Shown: positions 9,017 through 17,260 of the stretch, in pieces | Layout: each line of letters starts with the position of its first letter | Numbering within the stretch: the stretch's first letter is position 1 | From: Chloroflexota bacterium | Lineage (GTDB): Bacteria; Chloroflexota; Anaerolineae; Anaerolineales; Villigracilaceae | Assembly (NCBI GenBank): GCA_019873735.1 | Contig: JAIOAQ010000033.1 | Coordinates: 1 to 33,675, forward strand | Length of the DNA stretch: 33,675 bases | Direction of reading: 5' to 3' | Translations under genes and position numbers: made by a program | Notes under the pieces: generated by a model | Told to the model about the DNA's origin: nothing | The model's input: the letters and a program-made list of their open reading frames with translations, nothing else | Databases searched by the model: none

Positions 9017-9472
9017 ATGAAACTTAACGACCTTGTACCCAATCCGGGTTCCAAAAAAGAACGCAAACGCGTGGGACGCGGCATCGCGGCCGGTCAGGGA
9101 AAGACGGCCGGGCGCGGCACGAAGGGCCAGGGTTCCCGCTCTGGAGAAGGCGGCCATTTGTACCGCCAGGGTGGCAACCTGCCTTTCTATCGCCGTCTGC
9201 CGTTCATGCGTGGTGAAGGCTTTACGCCGCCCAATCAGGTCGAGTATAACGAAGTCAACCTGGACCAAATCGCGGCGGCCTTTCAGGCCAACGCCGAAGT
9301 GACCCCTGAAACTTTGCAGGCTGCCCACTTATTGCGTGACCCGCGCAACCCCATCGTTGTGCTTGGCCGTGGTGATATAAATGTGGCCCTCAAAGTGCGT
9401 GTCCAGCGCGTGAGCCAGGGCGCCCGAGCCAAAATTGAGGCTGCTGGCGGCTCTGTAGAACTGATTGACTAG
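9017..9472 (+). CDS. rplO: 50S ribosomal protein L15
   Basis: The 151-residue L15 starts MKLNDLVPNPGSKKERKRVGR and has the glycine-rich RGTKGQGSRSG extension that threads into 23S rRNA. It joins late in 50S assembly. It lies seven bases after rpmD and 20 bases before secY, the standard spc-operon order. Confidence 0.97.
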   Translation: MKLNDLVPNPGSKKERKRVGRGIAAGQGKTAGRGTKGQGSRSGEGGHLYRQGGNLPFYRRLPFMRGEGFTPPNQVEYNEVNLDQIAAAFQANAEVTPETLQAAHLLRDPRNPIVVLGRGDINVALKVRVQRVSQGARAKIEAAGGSVELID

Positions 9473-9492
9473 CCGAAATCAGGAGACTGGTT

Positions 9493-10866
9493 ATGAAATC
9501 CGTTTTTTCGGGATGGCGCTATCTCTGGAAGTCGGAAGACATTCGCCGCAAACTGTTGATCACACTGGGCATTCTGGCCATTTACCGCATTGCCGCCAAT
9601 GTGCCAGTGCCTGGTGTGAACTTTGCGGCCCTGGCCGCGTTCCGCGCCTCCATTGCCGCGTCTGGGAATCAATTCGTCCAATTCCTTGACCTGCTCTCAG
9701 GCGGCACGGTTTCGCAGTTCTCTTTGCTTTCGATGGGTGTTTACCCGTACATTACGGCTCAGATCATCATCCAATTACTGGTTCCCATCATCCCTGCCCT
9801 GCAGCGGCGGATGGAAGAAGACCCGCGCGAAGGCCGCAAATGGATGGAGAAGTGGACCTATTTTCTGGCCGTTCCCATGGCTGCCCTTTCGGCCATCGGA
9901 CAGGTCAATATCTTCAACTCCTATGCCGCCCAGCAAGGGCTGGCTGCCGTCTTGCCCTTTAGCCTTAAGGGCGAGTTGCTTTTGCCCTCGCTCACGGTTC
10001 TGTTTGCCATGACGGCCGGAACCATGTTTGCTATCTGGCTGGGCGAACTGATTTCAGAGTACGGTATTCGCAATCAAGGCCTCTCGCTCATTATCTTTGC
10101 GGGTATTGTGGCCCGCATTCCCAGCAACTTGCTCGCCATGCTATTGGATGAGCAGTATCGCTGGCTGCTGCTGGGCGTGACCCTGGTGGTGATTGTGCTG
10201 GTTATTTTCGCCATCGTCTTTGTCCAGCAGGGACGTCGGAATGTACCGGTGATGTATCCGGGCCGCCGCGTAGGCAACCGCATGTCCATGCCGGTTAAGG
10301 GAACGTTGCCGCTGATGGTCAACATGGCCGGCATGATTCCGCTCATCTTTGCGGGCGCTATCCTGCAGTTTCCCACGATTGTGGCCTCTTACTTCACCAA
10401 TCCCAATACATTCTCGCCGGCAGTCATTGATTTCGCCAATAAAGTGCAGACCATGTTCAGCGGTCAAGGCACCAATTCGTGGGTCTACTGGCTGTTGTAT
10501 TTCTTCATGGTGGTCATCTTCACCTTCTTTTACACCGATGTTCTTTTTGCCCAACAGAACTACGGTGAAAACCTGAAGCGCATCGGCGCACAGATCCCCG
10601 GCGTCAATCGCGGCGCGCCTACCCAGAAATACCTGACGCGCGTTCAGCGCCGGATTACCCTGCCGGGCGCGCTCTTCCTGGGTCTGGTGGCCATCCTGCC
10701 CTTCTTGCTGAAACTGGTCCTGCCGGTAACGGCCAGCAGTGCGGGCCTCTTCCTGGTCTCCTCGGCCGGCTTGCTCATCGTGGTGGGCGTCGTGCGCGAC
10801 ACCTTCCTGAACATTGACGCCGAGCTGAAATTGCACGGCTACGATGATGCCCATCTGGTGAAATAG
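9493..10866 (+). CDS. secY: Protein translocase subunit SecY
   Basis: The 457-residue membrane protein shows about ten hydrophobic helices, the early segment IYRIAANVPVPGVN, the plug-region segment SGGTVSQFSLLSMGVYPYI, the QRRMEEDPREGRK loop and the cytosolic loop with NYGENLKRIGAQIPGVNRG. SecY is the channel of the Sec system and inserts or exports proteins, including the lipoproteins encoded later in this window. AGGAG precedes ATG 9493. Its length is slightly above the E. coli protein. Confidence 0.98.
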   Translation: MKSVFSGWRYLWKSEDIRRKLLITLGILAIYRIAANVPVPGVNFAALAAFRASIAASGNQFVQFLDLLSGGTVSQFSLLSMGVYPYITAQIIIQLLVPIIPALQRRMEEDPREGRKWMEKWTYFLAVPMAALSAIGQVNIFNSYAAQQGLAAVLPFSLKGELLLPSLTVLFAMTAGTMFAIWLGELISEYGIRNQGLSLIIFAGIVARIPSNLLAMLLDEQYRWLLLGVTLVVIVLVIFAIVFVQQGRRNVPVMYPGRRVGNRMSMPVKGTLPLMVNMAGMIPLIFAGAILQFPTIVASYFTNPNTFSPAVIDFANKVQTMFSGQGTNSWVYWLLYFFMVVIFTFFYTDVLFAQQNYGENLKRIGAQIPGVNRGAPTQKYLTRVQRRITLPGALFLGLVAILPFLLKLVLPVTASSAGLFLVSSAGLLIVVGVVRDTFLNIDAELKLHGYDDAHLVK

Positions 10867-10876
10867 AGGCCCTTGT

Positions 10877-11524
10877 ATGTCCACCTACATTGTTCTTCTT
10901 GGCCCTCCTGGCGTGGGTAAAGGCACGCAGGCCAAAATCCTGGCCGAGAGGACTGGGCTGGCGCATATCTCCTCGGGTGACCTGTTTCGCGAGAACATTA
11001 AAAATCAAACCGAACTTGGATTGCGGGCTCAAACCTTCATCAACAAGGGCGAACTGGTGCCGGATGACATCACCATCGGCATGATTCGGGAACGGCTCTC
11101 TTTACCGGACTGTGCGGCGGGCGCCATTCTGGATGGATTTCCCCGCACCCCGCCTCAAGCCGACGCCTTGCAGGCCTTGCTGGCCGAATTCGGCGGACAT
11201 GTGCACCGTGTCCCTTTCATCACGGCTTCAGAAGAAGTATTGGTCGAAAGGCTGTCCGGACGCTGGACCTGCCGCGCTCAGGGACATGTGTTTCACGAGA
11301 AATTCAACCCGCCCAAGCAGCCCGGCGTCTGTGACCTGGATGGCTCTGAACTGTATCAGCGTGAAGACGACAAAGCCGAGACGGTACAGCGGCGCATCCG
11401 CGTATATTTTGAGCAGACGGCTTCTTTGGTGTCATATTACAAGGAACAGGGCCTGCTGGTAGAGATAGATGGCGCACAACCGATCGAACAGGTAACTGAG
11501 CAACTATTCGCAGCCCTGAAGTAG
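10877..11524 (+). CDS. adk: Adenylate kinase
   Basis: This 215-residue protein has the P-loop GPPGVGKGTQ, the AMP-binding SSGDLFREN segment, DGFPRTPPQA and a long LID domain. It interconverts ATP plus AMP and two ADP. The LID keeps two of the four usual zinc cysteines (in GRWTCRAQGH and PGVCDLDG); the partner positions are Gln and Asp, so metal binding is doubtful. The secY-adk-map order is standard. Confidence 0.97.
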   Translation: MSTYIVLLGPPGVGKGTQAKILAERTGLAHISSGDLFRENIKNQTELGLRAQTFINKGELVPDDITIGMIRERLSLPDCAAGAILDGFPRTPPQADALQALLAEFGGHVHRVPFITASEEVLVERLSGRWTCRAQGHVFHEKFNPPKQPGVCDLDGSELYQREDDKAETVQRRIRVYFEQTASLVSYYKEQGLLVEIDGAQPIEQVTEQLFAALK

Positions 11525-11532
11525 GCAAGCGC

Positions 11533-12303
11533 ATGGATTGGGCTTCGCAGATTAACATTAAAACTCCTGCCGAGATTGCTTTGATGCGTGAAGCAGGGCG
11601 CGTAAATGCCGCTGTGTTAGCGGCGGTACGTGAACTTTTACAACCCGGTGTAACCACAGCCGACCTCGACGCGGCTGCCGAGGCCGTGCTGCGTTCATAT
11701 GGTGCTGTATCCCCGTTCAAGGGTTATGGGCATCCGCCTTTTCCGAACTCCATCACCGTGAGCATTAACGAGGAATTGGTGCATGGCATTCCTAACCCCA
11801 AACGCAAATTGCGCGCCGGCGATATCGTTTCGGTTGACTGCGGCACCCTGCTGAACGGCTTTGTGGCTGATTCGGCTTTCACTGCTGGGGTGGGTGAGAT
11901 TTCCCCCCTGGCGCGCAAATTGCTGCAGGTGACCGAGGGCGCCTTATATGCCGGCATTGACAAAATGCGTGTTGGCAATCGCACTGGCGATGTCTCGGCG
12001 GCGATACAGCAATATGTAGAAAGCCATGGTTTTCATGTAGTGCGTGAATACACGGGCCATGGCGTCGGGCGGCAAATGCACGAAGGGCCGCAGGTACCCA
12101 ACTATGGGGTAGCCGGACGCGGCTTCCCCCTCCGCCCGGGGATGACCATTGCACTGGAGCCAATGGTCCAGGTCGGAACGCCAGCGACGCGTGTCCTGGC
12201 AGACCAGTGGACGGTTATCTCGGCCGACAGGTCTTTGACGGCGCACTTTGAACACTCGGTGGCCGTCACCGAAGGAGAACCCCTCATCCTGACTGTCCTG
12301 TGA
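11533..12303 (+). CDS. map: Type I methionine aminopeptidase
   Basis: The 256-residue enzyme removes the initiator methionine from new proteins. The five metal ligands are visible as Asp102 (VSVDCG), Asp113 (VADSAFT), His176 (GHGVG), Glu209 (ALEPM) and Glu248 (VTEGEP), and the substrate-binding His84 is in VHGIPNP. There is no N-terminal zinc-finger extension. In most genomes infA follows map; here a 106-base gap leads directly to rpmJ. Confidence 0.97.
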   Translation: MDWASQINIKTPAEIALMREAGRVNAAVLAAVRELLQPGVTTADLDAAAEAVLRSYGAVSPFKGYGHPPFPNSITVSINEELVHGIPNPKRKLRAGDIVSVDCGTLLNGFVADSAFTAGVGEISPLARKLLQVTEGALYAGIDKMRVGNRTGDVSAAIQQYVESHGFHVVREYTGHGVGRQMHEGPQVPNYGVAGRGFPLRPGMTIALEPMVQVGTPATRVLADQWTVISADRSLTAHFEHSVAVTEGEPLILTVL

Positions 12304-12329
12304 CCGGTCGGCGTTTGATAACATGACAC

Positions 12330-12358
12330 TGGACGATACATCAATCAGCGTGTATAAT
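12330..12358 (+). promoter_or_regulatory. Predicted promoter for rpmJ-rpsM-rpsK-rpsD-rpoA
   Basis: A perfect TATAAT lies at 12353-12358, 17 bases after TGGACG (12330-12335), which matches TTGACA at four of six positions. It is in the 106-base map-rpmJ gap, about 50 bases before rpmJ. This position would let the alpha-operon genes be expressed independently of spc genes. Confidence 0.6.
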
Positions 12359-12409
12359 TCAAACTTTGGCTGTGCCAATTGGCCGTCATTGTTGTAAGGA
12401 GAAGTTCTT

Positions 12410-12523
12410 ATGAAAGTAGCACCATCCATTCGTAAGCGCTGTGCAAAATGCAAGGTTGTTCGGCGTAAGGGCAGATTGTTTATCATCTGCGAAAATCCTA
12501 AGCATAAGCAACGACAAGGGTAG
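12410..12523 (+). CDS. rpmJ: 50S ribosomal protein L36, zinc form
   Basis: This 37-residue gene encodes [20 protein letters not shown] and ends in NPKHKQRQG. Cys11, Cys14, Cys27 and His32 form the zinc ribbon of the C-plus type of L36. AAGGAG at about 12396-12401 supports ATG 12410. It lies seven bases before rpsM, and infA is not between map and this gene. Confidence 0.97.
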   Translation: MKVAPSIRKRCAKCKVVRRKGRLFIICENPKHKQRQG

Positions 12524-12530
12524 ATGACCT

Positions 12531-12917
12531 ATGGCGAGAATTGAAGGCGTTGATTTGCCGCGCAATAAGCGGGTTGAGGTCGGCTTGACCTACATCTACG
12601 GCATTGGCCCGACTCGGGCTCGGGAAATCCTGAGTGCAACGCAGGTGAACCCCGATACGCGTGTCAAGGACTTGACGGAGTCTGAAGTCTCTGCTTTGCG
12701 CGACTATATTACCAAGAATTACAAAGTAGAGGGCGATCTGCGCCGCGATGTACAGATGAGCATCAAGCGCCTGATCGAGATCGGTTGCTATCGTGGCTTG
12801 CGCCATCGTCGCAACCTGCCCGTGCGCGGTCAGCGCACCCGCACCAACGCGCGTACCCGCAAGGGTCCAAAGAAGACAGTGGCCGGACGCGGTCGTCGCC
12901 GCGGCGCCAAGAAGTAA
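12531..12917 (+). CDS. rpsM: 30S ribosomal protein S13
   Basis: The 128-residue S13 begins [26 protein letters not shown] and has the C-terminal segment [26 protein letters not shown]13 sits at the top of the 30S head, contacts P-site tRNA through its tail and forms bridges with L5. A short basic extension ([10 protein letters not shown]) closes the protein. Confidence 0.97.
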   Translation: MARIEGVDLPRNKRVEVGLTYIYGIGPTRAREILSATQVNPDTRVKDLTESEVSALRDYITKNYKVEGDLRRDVQMSIKRLIEIGCYRGLRHRRNLPVRGQRTRTNARTRKGPKKTVAGRGRRRGAKK

Positions 12918-12943
12918 ACATTACCTGGATGTAGTGAGGTATT

Positions 12944-13348
12944 ATGGCTCAAAGTGTTCGTTCCACGCGCCGTTCTTCGGGCGCCAAGAAGGTCAAGCGG
13001 ACTTTGTCCAGCGGGCAAGTACACGTTTTTGCCTCTTTTAACAATACGATTGTGACGATAACCGACATGCAGGGCAATACAGTTGCCTGGGGCAGCGCCG
13101 GCTCGGCGGGCTTCAAAGGTTCGCGCAAGAGCACGCCTTTTGCCGCCCGTCTGGCAGCCGAACAGGCGATTAAGGCTGCTCAGGCAATGGGGCTCCAGGA
13201 AGTGGATTTGTTTGTCAAAGGTCCTGGCCCTGGTCGTGAGAATGCCATCCGCGCGGTCCAGGCGCTGGGCTTGAAAGTGCGTTCGATTTCGGATGTTACG
13301 CCCGTACCCCATAACGGGTGCCGCCCGCCAAAGAAACGCCGCGTTTAG
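12944..13348 (+). CDS. rpsK: 30S ribosomal protein S11
   Basis: The 134-residue protein has [20 protein letters not shown], the [19 protein letters not shown] segment and the conserved C-terminus [13 protein letters not shown]11 is in the 30S platform near the E site. It is 26 bases after rpsM and 26 bases before rpsD. Confidence 0.97.
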   Translation: MAQSVRSTRRSSGAKKVKRTLSSGQVHVFASFNNTIVTITDMQGNTVAWGSAGSAGFKGSRKSTPFAARLAAEQAIKAAQAMGLQEVDLFVKGPGPGRENAIRAVQALGLKVRSISDVTPVPHNGCRPPKKRRV

Positions 13349-13374
13349 CATCAGAGTTGTGAGGGAAGAACGAT

Positions 13375-14025
13375 ATGGCAAAATATATTGGTCCGGTTTG
13401 TAAACTTTGCCGGCGTGAAGGTGAAAAGTTGTTTTTGAAGGGTGAGCGTTGTTTCTCGCCGAAGTGTGCATTTGACCGCCGCAGTTTTGCTCCCGGTCAG
13501 CATGGGCGTGTTGCCAGCCGCGGCGGAGGCGGCGCGACCGGCCGCGAGTCGGACTATGCTCGCCAGTTGCGCGCCAAGCAGAAGGCGCGGCGCGTTTATG
13601 GTGTGCTGGAACGTCAGTTCCGCCGCTATTACGAGGTGGCTTTGCGCCAACGCGGCCTGACCGGTTTGAATCTGTTGCAGATTTTGGAATCCCGCCTGGA
13701 TAATGTCATCTTTCGGCTGGGATATGCTTCCAGCCGCGCACAGGCTCGCCTGTTGGTGACTCACGGTCACTTTACCGTTAATGGCCGTCGGACGGATGTC
13801 CCATCCATGTTGCTTTCAGCAGGCGACATGGTGCAGGTGCGTGAAGGCTCGCGCAATTTGACGTACTTCAAAGACCTGCCGGCTCAGGCGGAATCGCGCC
13901 CGGCTCCGGCCTGGTTGAGCCGCGATGCCAAGAACCTGTCTGGCACGGTCCAACGTTTGCCAGAGCGGGCTGAGATTGACGGTAATCTGACGGAACAGCT
14001 AATCGTTGAGTATTACTCACGGTAA
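13375..14025 (+). CDS. rpsD: 30S ribosomal protein S4, cysteine-containing form
   Basis: The 216-residue S4 has the RNA-binding S4 domain ([19 protein letters not shown], then [12 protein letters not shown]). Cys9, Cys12, Cys26 and Cys31 near the N-terminus are spaced as in the zinc-binding form of S4. S4 starts 16S assembly and represses the alpha operon in E. coli. Its place just before rpoA matches that role, and a hairpin lies in the gap. Confidence 0.97.
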   Translation: MAKYIGPVCKLCRREGEKLFLKGERCFSPKCAFDRRSFAPGQHGRVASRGGGGATGRESDYARQLRAKQKARRVYGVLERQFRRYYEVALRQRGLTGLNLLQILESRLDNVIFRLGYASSRAQARLLVTHGHFTVNGRRTDVPSMLLSAGDMVQVREGSRNLTYFKDLPAQAESRPAPAWLSRDAKNLSGTVQRLPERAEIDGNLTEQLIVEYYSR

Positions 14026-14061
14026 GCCGTATGCTGGCGAATCTGGCATTTGCCACAGGTT

Positions 14062-14077
14062 TGTTTCATGAGAAACA
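14062..14077 (+). promoter_or_regulatory. Hairpin just upstream of the rpoA ribosome-binding site
   Basis: TGTTTC (14062-14067) and GAAACA (14072-14077) form a perfect six-base stem with loop ATGA. The stem ends next to the GGAAGG Shine-Dalgarno at 14079-14084 and the rpoA GTG at 14091. A second short inverted repeat, TGGCA/TGCCA, is at 14044-14055. This could tune rpoA translation or bind a protein such as S4. The function is inferred only. Confidence 0.3.
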
Positions 14078-14090
14078 GGGAAGGTGAACC

Positions 14091-15062
14091 GTGACGGGTA
14101 TTACGAACATGGTTATGCCGAAAATCGAGCGCGAAGCCGAATCTCGAAATTACGGCAAGTTCATCATTGCCCCGCTGGAAAGCGGCTACGGCGCTACACT
14201 GGGTAATGCTCTGCGGCGTGTCCTGCTTTCCTCGCTTGAAGGCGCAGCGGTGACCTCGATCCGCATCGCGGATGTCTTGCATGAGTTCAGCGACATCCCG
14301 GGCGTGCGCGAAGATGTCATCCAGGTGATGTTACAAGTCAAGCAGTTACGCTTGAAACTCGATGGCGTGGACAGCACGCGTATGCATCTGGAAGTACGCG
14401 GCTCTGGGCCGGTGACGGCTGCAGATATTGCTACCCCGCCAGAAATTGAAATTGTCAACCCTGAACTGTACCTGTTCACGGTAGACAACAACAAGGCCAA
14501 ACTGGATATCGAATTTACGGTTGAGCGCGGGCGTGGCTATTTGCCTGCCAACGAGCGCAGCGGCCACTTACCCATCGGTGAATTGCCTGTAGATGCAATT
14601 TTCAGCCCGGTCAAGCGTGTCAACTGGGAAGTCTCCTCGGCTCGTGTGGGTCAGAGTACAGACTATGACAGACTCGCGGTTGAAATCTGGACCGACGGGA
14701 CTATGTCTCCTGAACGCGCCTTGAGCATGGCAGCCAAGATCTTGATTGACCACCTGCGCTATATTGCCGGCATCTCTGAAGAGACGCTGGCCGTGGCGGT
14801 CGAAAGAGAGATAACCGGTCCCCGGCTGACCAGCGAAGTTGCCGATACGCCGGTTGAAGCCCTCGACCTTTCGGTGCGGGTCTTCAATTCGCTGAAGAGG
14901 ACAGGCATTACTACGGTTGGCGATGTGCTTGAATTGCTTGAAAAGGGCGAAAACGCCGTCATGTCCATCCGTAACTTCGGCGAGAAAAGCCTGGATGAAC
15001 TGCGCCAGAAAATGATTGAAAAAGGCTATCTGAAAGATAGTCAGACCACAGACGCGGAGTAA
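14091..15062 (+). CDS. rpoA: DNA-directed RNA polymerase subunit alpha
   Basis: This 323-residue alpha subunit has the N-domain dimerisation sequence GATLGNALRRVLLSSLEG and a C-terminal domain (about 255-315) with VFNSLKRTGITTVGDVLELL and the FGEKSLDEL helix that contacts UP-element DNA and activators. The GTG at 14091 has GGAAGG six bases upstream. ATGs at 14109 and 14115 are alternatives. rplQ follows after six bases. Confidence 0.97.
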   Translation: MTGITNMVMPKIEREAESRNYGKFIIAPLESGYGATLGNALRRVLLSSLEGAAVTSIRIADVLHEFSDIPGVREDVIQVMLQVKQLRLKLDGVDSTRMHLEVRGSGPVTAADIATPPEIEIVNPELYLFTVDNNKAKLDIEFTVERGRGYLPANERSGHLPIGELPVDAIFSPVKRVNWEVSSARVGQSTDYDRLAVEIWTDGTMSPERALSMAAKILIDHLRYIAGISEETLAVAVEREITGPRLTSEVADTPVEALDLSVRVFNSLKRTGITTVGDVLELLEKGENAVMSIRNFGEKSLDELRQKMIEKGYLKDSQTTDAE

Positions 15063-15068
15063 TTTGAA

Positions 15069-15446
15069 ATGCGACATCAGGTAGCAGGATACAAACTCAA
15101 TCGCAGTACGGGCGCGCGCACGGCGCTGCGCCGGACGCTGATCAAACAGTTTTTTATACATGAACGCATCCGCACCACGCGTGCCAAGGCCGCCGCGATT
15201 CGCGGCGAGGCGGAACATCTGATTACCATCGCGCGCAACAGCGCCGATGCCGAAGAGGCTGCCAAAGTGCATGCCCGCCGCCTGGTGGCTGCCCGCCTGG
15301 GTGATAATCAGGTCGTCAAGAAATTGTTTGACGAGATCGCCCCGCGCTTTGCCAAGCGCCCCGGCGGTTACACGCGTGTGCTCAAACTCGGCCCGCGCCA
15401 GGGTGATGCGGCCGAGATGGTGATGCTGGAACTGGTGGAAGAGTAG
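15069..15446 (+). CDS. rplQ: 50S ribosomal protein L17
   Basis: The 125-residue L17 begins MRHQVAGYKLNRSTGARTALRR and ends with RPGGYTRVLKLGPRQGDAAEMVMLELVE, which is diagnostic. L17 lies near the tunnel exit. It closes the alpha operon proper, and truA follows after a 53-base gap that contains an inverted repeat. Confidence 0.97.
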   Translation: MRHQVAGYKLNRSTGARTALRRTLIKQFFIHERIRTTRAKAAAIRGEAEHLITIARNSADAEEAAKVHARRLVAARLGDNQVVKKLFDEIAPRFAKRPGGYTRVLKLGPRQGDAAEMVMLELVEE

Positions 15447-15456
15447 GTAATAAGAG

Positions 15457-15480
15457 AGTGGAGACAGGTTCCTGACCACT
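15457..15480 (+). other. Inverted repeat between rplQ and truA
   Basis: AGTGG (15457-15461) pairs with CCACT (15476-15480), and CAGG (15465-15468) with CCTG (15471-15474) extends the fold. No T-tract follows, so it is not a standard terminator. The truA ATG at 15500 has no clear Shine-Dalgarno, so the fold could influence truA translation or processing. Confidence 0.3.
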
Positions 15481-15499
15481 ATTCTCTGCTCTCTGTCTT

Positions 15500-16273
15500 A
15501 TGGCACGTTACCAAGCAATCCTTGCCTATGATGGCACCGGTTTTGCCGGAAGCCAGCGGCAGGCAAATAAGCGAACGGTGCAGGGCGAATTTGAGGCCGC
15601 TTTGCGCCGGCTGGGTTGGGATGGACGTTCTATCCTCCTGGCCGGGCGCACCGATACCGGCGTCCATGCCAGTGGACAGGTGGCCGCTTTTGACCTGGAG
15701 TGGCGGCATTCGCCGCAGGCGCTGGCGAAAGCACTGAATGCCGCTCTGCCGCCGGACCTGGCCGTGCGTGACCTTTGGGTCGCCCGCCAGGACTTTCACC
15801 CGCGCTTTGATGCCCTCTCGCGCACGTATCGTTACCGTCTGTTCTGCGCCGAAGTGCGCGACCCTTTGCGGGAACGTTACGCCTGGCGGCTCTGGCCTCA
15901 ATTAGACGGCAAAATCCTGCCTGCCTTGGCCTCGCTCTGGATCGGTACGCACGACTTCGCTGCTTTTGGTTCCCCCACACGCCCCGGAAGCGGCACGGTG
16001 CGTACCGTCTTGCAGGCCTGCTGGCAGCAAGAGGGTGAGACCTGGGTTTTTGAAGTACAGGCCGACGCTTTTTTGTACCGCATGGTGCGCCGGCTGGTTT
16101 ATGTGCAGGCGGCCGTTGCACAGGGACGGCTTTCGGCTGAGGTCATTGCCCGGGCATTACAGGAGCCTGCTGCGGCTTCGTCTCGAACCGGTCTCCTGCC
16201 TGCCGGTCTGGCTCCCGCCTGCGGCCTGACGCTTGTCCAGGTCACTTATCCGGCCGAGGATTGCAATTCGTAG
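15500..16273 (+). CDS. truA: tRNA pseudouridine(38-40) synthase TruA
   Basis: The 257-residue enzyme has YDGTGFAGSQRQANKRTVQGE at the start and the catalytic motif GRTDTGVHASGQ with Asp52. The later FLYRMVRRLV motif is also present. TruA converts uridines 38-40 in the tRNA anticodon arm to pseudouridine. The rplQ-truA-rplM-rpsI order occurs in several phyla. No good ribosome-binding site is visible upstream. Confidence 0.96.
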   Translation: MARYQAILAYDGTGFAGSQRQANKRTVQGEFEAALRRLGWDGRSILLAGRTDTGVHASGQVAAFDLEWRHSPQALAKALNAALPPDLAVRDLWVARQDFHPRFDALSRTYRYRLFCAEVRDPLRERYAWRLWPQLDGKILPALASLWIGTHDFAAFGSPTRPGSGTVRTVLQACWQQEGETWVFEVQADAFLYRMVRRLVYVQAAVAQGRLSAEVIARALQEPAAASSRTGLLPAGLAPACGLTLVQVTYPAEDCNS

Positions 16274-16302
16274 AAATTTTTGGTGTAAGTGGAGAAACGA
16301 CT

Positions 16303-16731
16303 GTGTATAAAACGTATTATCCGAAAGCAGAAGAGATTGAGCGCCAGTGGTACGTTGTGGACGCCAAAGGCCAAAACCTGGGCCGCCTGGCAACCCGGAT
16401 TGCCTCTGCTTTGCTGGGCAAACACAAACCATCTTTCACGCCGGGCGTGCCGATGGGCGATTATGTCATCGTCATCAACGCCGGAGATGTGGTGGTGACC
16501 GGCAAAAAGATGGACGAGAAAATCTATTACCGCCATTCCGGCTTTCCGGGTGGTCTGAAGTCCATTTCGCTGCGCCAGCAGTTGCAGAAATTCCCCGACC
16601 GGGTGATTCGCGCCGCTGTTTGGGGCATGTTGCCGCATAACAAGATGGGCCGCCGTTTGCTCAAGCAGCTCAAGGTCTACGCCGGTGCCGAGCACCCGCA
16701 TGATGCCCACAATCCGCAACCCCTGGCGTAG
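16303..16731 (+). CDS. rplM: 50S ribosomal protein L13
   Basis: The 142-residue L13 has ERQWYVVDAKGQNLGRLAT, GDYVIVINAGDVVVTGKK and AVWGMLPHNKMGRRLLKQLK, all signature segments. The start is GTG 16303, which gives the family N-terminus VYKTYYPK and has GGAG at 16291-16294. A frame from 16261 would overlap truA and add an unrelated leader. Confidence 0.95.
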   Translation: MYKTYYPKAEEIERQWYVVDAKGQNLGRLATRIASALLGKHKPSFTPGVPMGDYVIVINAGDVVVTGKKMDEKIYYRHSGFPGGLKSISLRQQLQKFPDRVIRAAVWGMLPHNKMGRRLLKQLKVYAGAEHPHDAHNPQPLA

Positions 16732-16748
16732 ATAAGGAGTAAGCAATC

Positions 16749-17144
16749 ATGTCTGTACAGTATTATGAAGGTGTTGGCCGCCGTAAAGAAAGCACTGCCC
16801 GCGTCCGGGTCATGAGCGGTTCTGGCAAGTTCATCGTCAATGGTAAAGAACTGGAAGCCTACTTTACCCGTCTCGGCGATGCAGAAGAAATCCTGGCACC
16901 CCTCAACGCGGCCGGGCTGGGACGCGCCCAGTATGATATTACCGTTGTTGTCAGGGGCGGCGGCGTTACCGGTCAGACCGACTCGGTGAAACTCGGCCTG
17001 GCGCGTGCCCTGGTCAAGATGAATCCGGAATGGTCTGCGGCCATGCGCAAGGGCGGTTTCCTGACGCGCGACCCGCGCATCAAGGAACGCAAGAAACCCG
17101 GCCTCAAGCGCGCCCGCAAGGCCCCGACCTACACGAAGCGTTAA
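16749..17144 (+). CDS. rpsI: 30S ribosomal protein S9
   Basis: The 131-residue S9 begins MSVQYYEGVGRRKESTARVR and ends in the conserved KRARKAPTYTKR, whose last residue touches P-site tRNA. It follows rplM by 17 bases, the standard pair. It is the last ribosomal gene in the window. Confidence 0.97.
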   Translation: MSVQYYEGVGRRKESTARVRVMSGSGKFIVNGKELEAYFTRLGDAEEILAPLNAAGLGRAQYDITVVVRGGGVTGQTDSVKLGLARALVKMNPEWSAAMRKGGFLTRDPRIKERKKPGLKRARKAPTYTKR

Positions 17145-17152
17145 TTCGCCTC

Positions 17153-17177
17153 GCGTGACGCCTGTTGCGTGTCACGC
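17153..17177 (+). other. Inverted repeat after rpsI
   Basis: GCGTGAC (17153-17159) and GTCACGC (17171-17177) form a perfect seven-base stem with an 11-base loop, nine bases after the rpsI stop. No T-tract follows. It may slow transcription or protect the end of the ribosomal mRNA. Confidence 0.3.
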
Positions 17178-17184
17178 TGGTTCT

Positions 17185-17241
17185 CACCGCGGAGACGCGG
17201 AGAGCGCAGAGAGTCTCTGTGTGCTCCGTGTCTTCGCGGTG
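17185..17241. repeat. Imperfect palindrome, possible dispersed repeat
   Basis: About 26 bases on each side pair almost fully. The left arm starts CACCGCGGAGACGCGGAG and the right arm ends CTCCGTGTCTTCGCGGTG. The mismatches in the outer 17 pairs are G-T pairs that would survive as wobbles in RNA, which suggests selection on RNA structure or decay of a perfect palindrome. Similar GCGGAGACGCGGAG palindromes are common as dispersed intergenic repeats in several phyla. Copy number in this genome cannot be seen here. Confidence 0.55.
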
Positions 17242-17260
17242 TGTTACGTATGGAGCAGTT

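Noticed and set aside
17165-17260. 32-codon N-terminal extension of the MazG fusion gene
   Set aside because: It reads through the palindromic repeat, gives a low-complexity Arg/Ser/Val leader, and ATG 17261 with TGGAG yields the normal methylase start.
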